DNA of 64,000 nt, taken from NCBI RefSeq assembly GCF_949628265.1, contig NC_088790.1, forward strand, positions 26,850,545 through 26,914,544. The letters are read 5' to 3'. How positions within the stretch are numbered: position 1 is the first letter of the stretch; every line of letters starts with the position of its first letter. The DNA comes from Cloeon dipterum. Lineage: Eukaryota; Arthropoda; Insecta; Ephemeroptera; Baetidae. Shown here piece by piece: positions 1-12,200 of the stretch. The position numbers and the translations under genes are program-made. Below the pieces are notes generated by a model, which saw nothing but the letters and a program-made list of their open reading frames with translations, made no database searches and was not told the origin of the DNA.

Positions 1-413
1 AACATGTTGTCAGGTTTTGTTTCATAACGTTATTTACTGTCATTACGAATATAATTTTATAATTCCAGTTAAAAACAGAAAAAAAACATTCAGTTTCCTT
101 ATAAAACGCGCCAGTCCGTAAAATATTCGCCATGAATGAACGACAGCTTTCTCCCAGCGGCGTGACTTTATAGTGCGAAAAGGCAAGAATATAAGTGACA
201 GGCAGAAAAGTAGTTAAACCGCAAAGCGTGTTACCTAACGCTTGTGATTCTTAATAAATGTGCCGGCTCCATGCCTTGCTCCAAATTTAGCATTTGGCAA
301 CAACTATTATTAAAGAAATGTGACCTCGGCCCAAAAAACATCAAAAACGATTATTTTCACGCCGGTGAAAATTGATCTCTCACTCACAATAGGCTTGATT
401 GTTTTGTTTCTAG

Positions 414-2439
414 GCACCACCTGGACGCAGGAAATGGTTTGGTGTATTGCCAACGACCTTGACTTTGAGGCGGCAAAGGTGCCACTTCAGGTTCGCTTCC
501 CATTCCTCGAGTAAGTTTCTATTTTAGCTTTCCGGCTTGTAACATATAGAGCTGTCAGAAAGTCAACATAATATAAATATATATTAAACGCCTATGCACA
601 ATATTATGCGAGGCGAGTAACCAAGGCCATTGCTGATCTTTATCGCAAACTTGAATTCAGATACATGATGACACTTTTCAGAGGAGTGTCACAATGATAC
701 TTAGCAATGAAAATTTATCGACATGAAATTTTAAGAACCAATTTCATACGTGATTTTAAATTACTTGATATATAGTAGGTACTAGGAAAAAACAATTTCA
801 ATGGTCAGAAATCACACGTCGATGATAAATTCGCGTGTTTTTTATTTTTTAAAAAGGGCTTGGAATTTTAAACACTCTTAGGGGCTTTGGGGCGAATTGT
901 GCATTTTTTAAATCAATTTTTAAATAAACCAACTTTTTGTATTCACAAAAAACCTTTTAGAAAACAGAAAAAATAATAAATTAATTAAATTTCTCGCAGG
1001 AGCCACAAAATGTCGTTTTTTCACGATTTTACCGGCAATTTTAGACGATTTTAAGTGTGGTTCAATGGACATAAAATGTTTTTTTTTAAAGGAACGATAA
1101 ATTTTAACAAAACCGTTACAAGTTCATTCAAACCAAGACGAATTTCGTTTAATTCGAGGAAAAATGACCCACATTATTTGTTGACCTCCCCCTTAAAAAC
1201 GTTTTAGAGTTTACAATAATTTAAAAAACTGCATTTCTAGCCACACAACGCTCTTTGACTACGAAGACCTGCTGTCCACGCGTCCCGACGTCGTCTTTCC
1301 ACCCCACGTTCTGGACTCAATCGGATTCCTGGACAACTTCCCGTCGCCCAGATTCATCAAGACGCACTTCCCGTGGCCCCTGCTGCCGAGGCAAATTGTC
1401 GAGAAGAAACCAAAGGTACAAAACGACACTTATAAAATCTAAAATTTCAATTTAATTTTAATTGTTTAGATGATTTACGTGGCAAGGAACGCGAAAGACA
1501 CCTGCGTGTCTTACTATCACCACTCGCGCCTGCTGGAAGGCTACCGCGGCTCCTTTGACGACTTTTGCGAGCTCTTTTTGGGAGACTCCCGTAAGTCGCA
1601 ACTCTTGGAAAATCCTAATGGTGCTGATTAACTCGTTTTTAGTGTGCTTTGCGCCTTTCTGGTCTCATGTGCTGGAATTCTGGCATAGACGAAACGAGCC
1701 GAACTTTTTGTTCATCAAATATGAGGACATGATAAAGGTGAGATGCTGCTCAAAAGGCACAACAGGGTAGTTATACCCTTATGTAAATTATATATAAAAA
1801 GGGGAAGCGTATAATTCGTAAAATTGAAATACATAAAATTCAAGAGTGTGGCAATTTTTAATATTATTTACAATTTAGAATATATTGAGTTGGTTGTGGT
1901 AAATTAATAGGGAAGACATGCACATGCCACACAAACCAATATGAGAATTTTTTTTTTAAATCCAAAAATAACTGTCCAGCAAACACTGAATAAACCGGAA
2001 AAATAGAAAATTTCGTTTTCAATTCTGACATTTTTCAATTCATTCAATATGAAAGGGATGCGATAGTTTTCATAATTATGAATATAAATTTGAATTGATT
2101 TTAATGAAATTTCTGGGATTTTTGTAGGATTTGCCGTCGGTGATCAGAACCACAGCCGACTTCCTCGGCAAGAAACTGTCCGATGAGAAAGTGGCAATCC
2201 TCACCGAGCACCTGAGTTTCAACAGTATGAAAAACAACCCATCCGTGAATTACGAGGACGTTGTCGAGATTAACCGCAAGTACAATTTGATCGACAAGAA
2301 GGAGATCGAAAAGGGTTCGTTCATGAGAAAGGGCAGCGTTGGCGACTTCAAGGGTCAAATGTCCAAGGACATGGTCAGCCGGTTTGACGACTGGACTGAG
2401 AAAAACCTTAAAGGGACCGGACTTTCTTTCAATGTGTAA
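414..2439 (+). CDS. Cytosolic sulfotransferase, 3' part (start outside window)
   Basis: Transfers sulfonate from PAPS to small hydroxyl or amine substrates in the cytosol; the substrate cannot be predicted. Five exons are visible: 414-510, 1241-1415, 1470-1590, 1643-1737 and 2128-2439, all with GT-AG borders and matching phases, giving about 265 residues. Family motifs seen in order: the end of the 5'-phosphosulfate loop (TTWTQEMVW, with the preceding PKxG cut off by an intron); the catalytic-histidine region FIKTHFPWPLLP; the 3'-phosphate-binding stretch YVARNAKDTCVSYYHHSR; and the C-terminal RKGSVGDFKGQMSKD (family RKGxxGDWK). No exon encoding the PKSG half of the loop was found in bases 1-413, so the 5' exon(s) lie upstream. 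The protein ends GLSFNV. The gene converges on Mcm10, with only about 140 bp between the two stop codons. Confidence 0.93.
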
Positions 2440-2472
2440 ATATAAAAATAAGCGATTTATTGTACCATAGGA

Positions 2473-2478
2473 AATAAA
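2473..2478 (+). terminator. Poly(A) signal of the sulfotransferase
   Basis: AATAAA lies 34 bp after the TAA stop, followed at once by a second overlapping AATAAA-like run. Confidence 0.7.
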
Positions 2479-2582
2479 ATAAAATGATTTTGTAGATTAA
2501 ATCCTCAAGTTTATAGAAAATAAACAGTTTTATCATTTGATGATGACCGTTATTATTAAAAGCTGACCTTATTGTTAGTTGA

Positions 2583-5562
2583 TTAGTCTGGCACCAAACA
2601 ATTCATGTTGGCTGGATTGTAGACTTCCCGATCGCCGGCAGTGATGCGAAGAGTCTCAAATTTGGCGTTTTTGTCCTGCAAGTTCTCAACTTAATATCTT
2701 TGCTGAGGGGATTAAAATATAGAGTGTTTACCTTGATCATGCCAGCCTTTTGCCAGTGGTTGTCTCCGCAGTTGGAGCAGGCCTTTGTTGGCACCAACTC
2801 CAGCACCCAGATGTGATTTTTGCAGCCTTTGCACTGGAAGAAGCGTTTGTGCGTTTGGATGATTTTGACCTGGTGGCCTTGTTTGCGGCAGAAGTCACTT
2901 CTTGCGAGAGACAAGTAATCGCACTGGAAAATAAAAAAATTTAAGTAACAAGATTGTAATGAGTTTGTATTTAAGTACCTGAGTGCATCTGACAGCTTTA
3001 GCCTCGATCTTGTGAGTGTTTAGCATTTTGTCCTCAATTTTCTCCTTAACCTCCATGTTCTGGAAATATTTTTGCTCGGCTTCTTCGTGCGCGCTCTCGA
3101 TCAAATCCTGGTGTTGCGAGCCAGTTTCAATCATGGCAAGGAACCTTGCTTTCTTCTTCTCAAACTCGGCTCTCTCCTGTGCATCTTTATCCATTTCTTA
3201 AAATTTAAAAAAATTTAACTCTCTATTTCATGGTTTAGGAAGGCAAAAAATAAATACCTCCAGTGGAGGGACTTTTTCTCTTGAGTGTAGAAGCGACTTT
3301 TGATGAAGAGGCGGCTTTTTTCACTTTGTTCGGGTCTTCCTTCTTGAGGGGTCCCTTCTTTCGTACCAGCTCTAAAGCTTGAAGCTTAAATTGGAACAAA
3401 AATTGGCTTTGGTTAATTTGGTACTGTGTGAACGCAACAATAAGTACAAGACTGACTCAATTAAATCCTGTTATTCAACAAATTAAGGATAGCAAACGGT
3501 TTTATCCAGTTTAACTCAGCCAACTTTAACTTCATTCAACTATTCACTTATTATCAAAATAAAGTTTAAACTTAAATACCTTGGCACGCTCCTGACTGTT
3601 GAGAAGAGGTTTCCTGCCCAACACGCCCAAATCCAAAGTGTTGAACTTTCCAAGCGTTGGTCTTCCCAGTCCTGACAAATCAACCTTCTTGGCTGGAGGC
3701 GGGGTTGAATTTAAATTTGACTGTTTATCCCTGCTCCTCGCCGCGTCCAGACTTTTATCGTGACTTGCTTGGCTTTTGGACGAATTGAGCGCATTTGTCG
3801 GAGTTGATCGCTTCACTCCAAAATTTGACAAGTCAGGCGTATTTCTTGCAGTATTTTTGGCTGAGCTCGGACTTGGAGTAGCTACAGCCGGGCTTTGAGG
3901 AGCCTTCTTTCCCAGGATGCCCGTCAGCTTGGAAACACTGCCTGGTGTTTGAGGCGTTTTTCTCGCAGCTAGAGCCGTGGCATGTTTCATGTTGTTCATA
4001 ATGCGAGTGGCTCGAGTTGGGTTTCTGGGCATGATGATCTCAGGACTAACGGATACGATTTTTTGAGACGGTGGCGTTTCGTCTCCATAGAGAGACTGCA
4101 GACGCAGCTGGTCTCTCGCTTGGATTTTCTTGTTTGTTGGCTGAGGGAGTGACAGTTGGGATAGATGCTCACGGGCAATCTAAATTTTAAATTAATTAAA
4201 ATAAAATAAAATTGATTTGGATTTTTAAGCAGACCTTCTTGGGAGGCAGCATTTTGGCAGAGAAAGACTTTCCTCCGTAGAAAACCTCGCTCTTGCCAAG
4301 CACCTTGGACATCAGGGCAGAGTTTGGCGCTGTCGGTTTGCCGGAGTGGCGTTTGTATTCCTTACTAAGATGGTACGAGCAGTACGGGCAGATGGTTGCG
4401 TTCACAAAATTTGCGCAAGGCTCATTTTTGGCTGTCCTGCAACATGAATTTAGCTTGGTTTTCAAACAGAAGTGACAACTTACTTGGATTTGCAAATTCC
4501 ATAATCCTTTGAGCTTCCAATCACTAGCACTCGCTGAGCATCGTTGACGCTTAGAATTAAATCATATTTTGAAGAGCTGATGAAGGAGAATTAATATAAT
4601 AATGAGTAATTTAAAAATTAAATTATTATTATCCTACTTTGGAGGCAAGATATTCGGACTAAGAATTCCAATCACAGTTCCTTTAGGAAGTTGAGTGAAC
4701 TTGGTGTTTGCACTTGAAAAAAGGAAGACAGTCACTGTAGCCAGGTCTTGCTTGAGATCACTGATTGTCCAAATCAAATACTCCTTAGACTGTAAAAAAT
4801 ATTGTTATTAGAGTCTCCTACGATTTTATTAATTATTACCTTTTGGGAAATCCTCTTTGTTGTGCCAACAATGACACCTGTTGTCAGCCAGTCTTCTTGC
4901 AATGCTTTCGACTCGTATTTCCTCTTCACCATGGAACAGGAAACAGTTTGTCGGCCTTCAGTCCTCTCAGAAATAAATTCCTGGGTCACAAGCGGGTTTC
5001 TGTGGATACAACATATTAAATAATTCATAAATTAACTTGGTAATAAATCTTACACAACTCGAATCCCAGAAATCGGCTCCAAAAAACAGTTTCTGTCTTC
5101 AGCCTTCAAGGGCAGACCGGTCAGTCCCGAGACAGTCTTCGCGTTACGAAGACTGTTGTTCACAGGATTGGCCTGTTTTCGGCTCAAGTTGACCTTGGGG
5201 TCATTCTGCTCAGTCTTGGTCCCCAGGCCTTTAAGTCCGCTCAGAGAAAATTGCTTCTTGCCGCCCTCAGAAGCTTCACTGTGCGCGGTCATCAACTTTT
5301 TGACATCCCGGCCGAAGGGCGTCAGGTTCTGCTCCTGGAAATTGCGGTTGTCCTCATCGTCCGAGGAATCGGTGTCTCCGGCGTGAATCTGGGACGGCCC
5401 GGTGTCTTCGCGTGGTCGCAAAAAGGAATCCGGATCTGTAATCTCCCTGTAGGCCGGCACTGCTTGCGAGGTGTTGATTTTCGGCGAGGCTTTTGCGTCT
5501 TCTGCCTCGCAGTCTTCCTCCAGCAAACTGAGGAATTCGGACAAATCGTCTCCCTCTTCCAT
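2583..5562 (-). CDS. Mcm10: Minichromosome maintenance protein 10 (Mcm10)
   Basis: Replication-initiation factor that binds the CMG helicase, DNA and polymerase alpha in the nucleus. Ten exons, in transcript order: 5562-5054, 4999-4840, 4789-4638, 4576-4484, 4436-4235, 4179-3580, 3384-3258, 3196-2979, 2923-2732, 2675-2583. All phases join without a break, giving 781 aa, similar to the animal family (about 780-880). The N-terminus is an acidic coiled-coil-like stretch (MEEGDDLSEFLSLLEED). The central OB-fold runs from about residue 160 and is followed by the family zinc finger, C-x9-C-x11-C-x2-H (CKSKTAKNEPC to CSYH). The C-terminal domain has paired CxxC motifs (RCTQCDY; CKGC and CSNCG). The ATG at 5562 is chosen because an in-frame TAA lies just upstream; a GTG at 5571 would add three residues but is not a likely start. 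It ends MNCLVPD. Confidence 0.95.
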
Positions 5563-6288
5563 TTGGACCACTTACCCGTGGTGGTTTGTCTCAGAAAAGT
5601 GCAGATTTCGGACTGCAAGATAAGGTTAATCGTGGACTGTGGATTGAAATCAGCTGTGGTGCATGAGAACTGATGAGAAAACCGCGGTATTTTAATTGTG
5701 ACGTCACAGAGATAGGGGATTGTGCAATGGTTATGCTGGTTTAGGAATATTATTAGAGAATTGAACAATTTTTACAGGCTTAAACACCCTACAATATATT
5801 TAAATCTTATTTAAATATTTAAAACTTTATTTGTTTATTAAAATTTTGTAAACTTCTGGGAATTTATTCCAGCCAGAAACTGAAGTACGTTAACTCCTTT
5901 ACAAACACCCTCATCAACTTCTCCTATACCGCTGTAAAGGTAACCTTCTATTTTCGCGGTATGTCTCGGGTGCCTTGCAAAGGAGGAGGGATGGAATCCT
6001 GTCCAACAAGAGCACGAATCGAACGAGCCCAACTAACTTGTTGCGCCGCTTGCCGCTTCTCGTTCTGTGTTTAAAGAGGAGAGTGAACGAGAAGCTCTCG
6101 GCGCGACGGTGGACGGTGTGTTGGCGCTGCGCACACACAGACCAAACACAGGACAGGTGCTATCGAAATCGAAAACGAAGGAGAGGAGAGAGAGAGAGAC
6201 GACGTAACGTGCGGTAGATACATACGAGAGAGAGAGGATTCCGCCGTCGGGCTGCTAGGACGTATACAGTGAGTGACCGAGACTCGAA
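5563..6288. promoter_or_regulatory. Shared divergent promoter region, Mcm10 / NHERF
   Basis: About 725 bp separate the two divergent start codons, so both promoters must lie here. No TATA box is evident for either gene. On the NHERF side the 5' UTR holds GA-rich runs near 6180-6200 and 6229-6236, common in insect housekeeping 5' UTRs. Short ORFs here are not convincing as genes. Confidence 0.5.
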
Positions 6289-9200
6289 ATGGGAATGTCG
6301 GAGGACGAAGTTCCTGCGCCCAGACTGTGCCATATTCAAAAGTGGCCCGACTTTGACGGCTTCGGCTTCAACCTGCACGCCGAAAAGGGCCGCAGCGGCC
6401 AGTACGTCGGCAAGGTGGACGACGGCTCGCCGTCTGAGGCCGCCGGCCTCAAGCAGGGAGACAGGATCATTGAGGTGCGATAACTATTTTCATTTTTTTA
6501 CGGTTGAGTTCGTCAGGTGGAAATTTTATAACAATTTGGCGTGTGTGGCATTGAGATAATATACATATACACGATACTAAAAATGCGTCATCGCCAGGTG
6601 GCTGTAAAAGAGTATAACAACATAGTTTCCGGATGATAAGTAACGAAGGAGACGTTGCCATTGGGGTTTTAATTATTGCAACAAATTGAATGATTCATTG
6701 GTATTTTTTCCATCATTTTTCTGATTTCTTGAAGCAAAATAAAAAAAATACAAGGAAACATGAAGTTAATCGAAGGCAATTATCAAATCTTGGACAAACA
6801 AGAGGAAATTGTTGATGATAATAAATTGATTCCAGATTGTTCCGATGAAATGAACGATTTTTAAATTTAAAGAAAATCACAGGAGGTTGTCATGATTGTC
6901 AGAAGATTTAAATTAATGCACCTTCCTCAGTGTGTGAAGATTTTTCATATTTCTTCAGAATTGAAACACGTGTTTCAATTTTATAAGAGTTTGTCACACA
7001 ATCAATTTAAATTTGCGGTTAATTTAAAATTGCTAGTTTTTGCCAAATCAATGAAAGAGTTTTTTGTTATTTCTTGCATTTTGAGGGAAAATGAAGCATC
7101 AGCAGGGGTTTGTTAAATTTCCTCTCCCGTCTGGGGCTGGGCTGACAATGAGGATAAATAAATTTCAAAGTCCTAAACGGTCTGCCTTAGCCGCTATTAA
7201 CGCTACCCCTCGCTGCTTTTTTATATTGTTCTCTTCAAGTCGTTTCATATATGAACTGATCGGGCACACATGTGCTTTTTTAGAATTTTCCTCGCCCTCG
7301 GAGGAAGCATTGTATTTCTTGTCCTTTGTCGTGATGCACATGCACGTGGTCCGACCTCTCTATAGAAATATGGTAATAAAAACAGCTTTCTATACATACC
7401 GAGGAGGCTGCATTTTTTAATACTTCTGATAAATTTTTAAATATTTATAATTAAATGTTACTGGAAGCCTTCAATTTTCGTTGAAGATATCTTTAATGAA
7501 CGAGAGTCCATGTTCTCTGCAGTAGAATTTTACGCTTAATTAACGCCACAATATCCGCATAGTCTCTTAACACTGCTCCGTGTTCTGAATTTCTTGGAAA
7601 AGATCGCGTGACCCGCGAACGGTGCAAATTTTTGTTCATAATATAAATTTTGGTTTCAAGGCAGCGAAACTAGAACACGCAAATTGAACAGAATATCAAT
7701 TAAATTACAGAAAATATTTCACAACAGTTTGTTTTTTAACTTTAAAAACAACTTTTGCGTGCAATTTTTTGTCATTTTTAGGTGCTGACGCACTTTTTAT
7801 ATAAATTAAGCCAAAAAACATTGGGATAACCAGGGATAATTTTTTTTATTTATTTTGTATTGCTTTAAAACACAATCCGATGAAGATTTTCGCGTTAAAT
7901 GCTCTCAATAATAATTCACCGAAACAGACGCATGCACCGCGGAAGCTTAATTTTTGAACACCAGTCACAAGGCTAATAAATTATTTTCCCAAGCTCTAGT
8001 AAATTTTAAAAATGCGGCTATGTTTGCCTTTGGGTTTTCCTGACGATTGAACAAACTTAAAAAAGAGGCTCCTTTGTGAAATAATATAATGAGCGAAAAA
8101 TAAAACTATCAAAAGGGAGGTTGCAGTGTGGCATTCATTGTAGAATGACAATGAATGAACTTGGTGCGAAAATAATGCAAACCTCGGCCATGGAAATATC
8201 TAGACAACAATCATTTCCCTTTTCTGCAAGTGCATCGATATCCAATTATGAAATTTCATACCTCCTTGTAATATATGCATAAAAAAGGCACAGTAATTTT
8301 CTCAATAGCATGGACGTGCCTGGATGACACTGCCATGTTAATAAATTGTGTAAATGAGGAAACATCCCAGTCAAAAAAATATGTATAGAGTCATAAATAA
8401 TATATATCCTTTGCGAAATCCTATTGCCTACATTTTTATTTAAAATTTTCCTTAATCACACATATTTTTAGAACAACAGTTTTATTGAGTGATAACAAAA
8501 CTTAACAGCTAATCTTATATACAGCCTGCCATAATTTGTTCTGTTATCAACTATTTTACAAACTATTATAATCATTTACGAACCATTAGCTGCGCTTTTA
8601 TTGCTTGCGTGCAACTTAATTTTCAATGGGTTTCCCAACTGGATAATATACTAGGCTGTTAAATTTTAATAAGCACAATTTTTCTTTGGGTTTGGAGTGA
8701 TTTCTAATGACATTGAAAATTGTAGCATCGCTTAACAGTCTAATTTCCCTGGCCTTCAATAATTGAAGAATTTAATTTTGAAGTTCTGTATCAACATTTT
8801 TTCTGGTTCATGAAACCATTTTTATTTTTTTAATTTAAAAGCCGTTAAAATGTCATCAGTTAATTTTCTAATTAAATTAATAATTAAAAAAATACACAAT
8901 TGGCTGGAATTTTATCGTCTATATCGTGGAAAATCTTAAGGATTCGGGGCTTCTGTTTTTGTGAAACCATCAAATTCGTGTATGCTTTCATGATGTGAAT
9001 CATTTAAACGGGTACAAATGTTTAGATTCGATGATTTGAGCGATTTTTGGGACTTAATTGAAGAAAATATATCCTAAAATATTTCAAACTCGATTTAAAA
9101 ATACAGTTTCGGCCCAATTAAGATTAAATTTGGTTCGTATTCAATATTTGAAGAATCAACTCGATCAGTGGAAAATTTCTTAATTGCTTTTCCTGTGCTT

Positions 9201-12200
9201 TATTGTAAGTGTTTAATGATTAACCTAAATAAATAAATAAATAACACGTTCCGAAGAAGATAACATTTTCTATATTGTACATAATAATTGAACAATATTT
9301 TCTTTCCGATAAAAGTAGTTAAAAGAAAATCTGAGAGTTAAATGAACTGTAATTTTTAATTATCCCCAATTTCCAGAAACTATCTAATCTTTTTTCTGGT
9401 GTAGATGAATCAAGAAGTCGATTTTAAGTGTTTGACACATTGAAAATAGCACAATTTGTGCTCATTATCGTCTTCCGTCTCAGAATAAAATCGAAAAAAG
9501 TAGTTATATATACCCTCCTTTGCTGCCCATTCGCACAATCGAATCGTTGGACCGATTCGGAATGGAAGATATGCTCACCGTGTTCGTCTGTTCGAGTTTC
9601 ATTCGTTGCACAAATAGAAATAGCATAGTCCAATATCTGCACAACGCCTGCTTGCATACATTATTATTTAATGAACCGCGTCGTTTCGCAAATGCTTTCG
9701 CGCTGCAGCGATAGCGCTTAATCGTCTCGTTCGCATTCCGCCGGGGACTTTTACCTTAAACTTTCGCCTTTTTGTTTGCGCCGGCGTTTTTTTTCCACTG
9801 AGCCTCTGTAATGCACACACATTTTTTTATGTATCTGTGCCGATGCCGAGCCAATGGCAAAACGGAAAACGGCTGTTTGTGCACGTAGCCCGCGTGTGTG
9901 TATGTGAATGTGTGTGTGTGCGCAGGCATTAATTAACAGCAGCGTGCGGCCACAAAGGAGGCACGTGCCCCCGCAGTTCCAAATGCACACACACACTTAT
10001 AATATATTAAATTTATGCAGACGCACTTTTTGATATAGATAACACGACCATTCAAACATGTCGAACGCGAGGAATTCGAACGGAACGATTTGCATATTTG
10101 GTCCGTGACCTGTGTCCAAGCACGCGGCGAAATTATGCGAGAAGAAATTAATTAGTTAAAAAATTGTTAAAGAGGAATATACTAGAAAAGCCTGGAAAAT
10201 GCTTGTTGCCAATGCATAAACTCATCCCTTAGGATTCAGTTAAAGCCTAAATTGATCTAAGGAGCGCTGTAATTTTTTGAGAAAATTGGCAGGAAAGTTA
10301 CCGTGCTGTTCAAATGGTAATGGCTGTCTCCTTACTTGAAATCCGATTTAATTTCAAAACCAAGAGTTTCCCCAATAAGTGGCATACACCGTTGGACAGA
10401 TCTCGACGAAAGGAATCGGAATAAGCCAAGAAAATAAGTTCAAGCACTGTAAATTTGGGAGAAAATTGGCAAAATTTGAGCTTTTATTGTAGGAAGGTCA
10501 TTTTTTTACTATTGCAAATTGTTGAACAAATTGTTTATCGGTCAATTGTTTATGGCATGCAACAATTTAAATAATTTTCAATTGTTGCCCAGTATCATTC
10601 CACTTTAACTGTGTTCATTCGATATCGAAATCGTCTTTTCCTGCTTTATTATTGCATTGGAATAACATCTTGACATCATCCGGCACAATCTTTTGACATT
10701 TTAATTTTCTTATCTATTTAATCTAGCATTTTTATTAGTGTTTCCAAACTCTAGAAAGAGTTAAGATTAAAATGGGGCCAGAAGGTACTCAAGTTGATTG
10801 TGTTTGCTCTATGCTTTATTAACTTAAAATTTTCTCGAATAAAAATCGTGATTGTCCTCCCTTTATGTCATGATACCAACTATCTTTTTATTTTTCCAAG
10901 TGTTGTAGTTTAATTAAGATTTCTTTTGAAACATAAACAAACCAAAAAGCTCGTGATTCTAACGGATTTTTTATTTTTCAAGTTGTGTGGCATAGGGAAA
11001 TGCGCTAATCCATTTTTTATTCTTAATTCACAGTCATCATGCTTTATTTCGACGGTTGAAATTCATAAATCAATTTTAGTTTTATGCTAACAGGACCGTA
11101 AAGTGCGAGATTTCATCAATCAAACCGCATAAACCGCAATAATCCTGCATAACTTTGACTTGGTTTTGATTCAAAGCATAATAACGGTATTAATTAAGGC
11201 GATATTGGTTGTTAAACTCTGATTATTTCGGCGTTCATTAAAATTAATCAGGTTAGATTCTTCGAGAAGGATTCAACTCTTTTTGTTATCGCCTCTTCCT
11301 ATCAAATTAAGTGGTGCGATAAAAACTGGTCTCCTTCTCATGCTACCTACTGCACTTAAAAGTTTAAATTGTAATCATGCAGCCGTTGTTCTCGTGTTGC
11401 TTTTACAAATTAGAGAGTTTCAAACAGTCGTAAATTTTGGTCAACAAACTGCAAATATTAGAGGAATTAATGCGATAACTGTTTTTCAAACTTTCTCATA
11501 AATGTCAAACTAAACTTTTGCTTTGTTCTATAGAATTCTACTTCTCCTTATTTTATTTTAATATTAAAGTTCACCATGAAGCATCATGAAATAAAAATAA
11601 AACTTTATGCATGCGTGCTTCTGCTGCGGTTAACGGCATGAAATTTGTACAATTTTTCGGTGGAATAGACAGGATAACGATGTTACCTAGCTGGTTGTTG
11701 GTGTTTGCTCTGAAGTGACCCGCACGAACCTTTGGCCTAGAATTCGGCGACACACCATCCTAATGAGAAAGCTTACGCAAACGCGTTCATGGTATTACAA
11801 ATATTCTTGACAGAGGAAAAAAAAATGAAAGCCCCGAGGGAGAGTTTGTAAATAATTTCTAATAAAATCGCACGCGACGAATCAATAAAAAGGGAGTCTC
11901 TCGTCCTTGATACGTATTTCAAAATTCCTTCCACTCGCCTTTCCTCCGTCATTCGCGTGATCAGAATCAGCGATGAGCTTCTTTATGACGGTGAAAATAT
12001 ATACAGGCAGGGAAATGCGTAGAAAATGTAATTTCTAGATTTATGACATCCACGGGGGATTCTCACTACTTATTGCATTTTTTAATCCTTTTCCAACTCC
12101 CTAGCTCACGATTTGCCAGGACTTGCACAATCGGTTTTTTCTAGAAGATATAATATTTCATGTATTTTCCCCCATGAAATCCAAGACGAAATGACTGAGA

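Noticed and set aside
7091-7420. 109-aa ORF in NHERF intron 1
   Set aside because: No splice sites in matching phase, AT-rich codon use, no recognisable motif.
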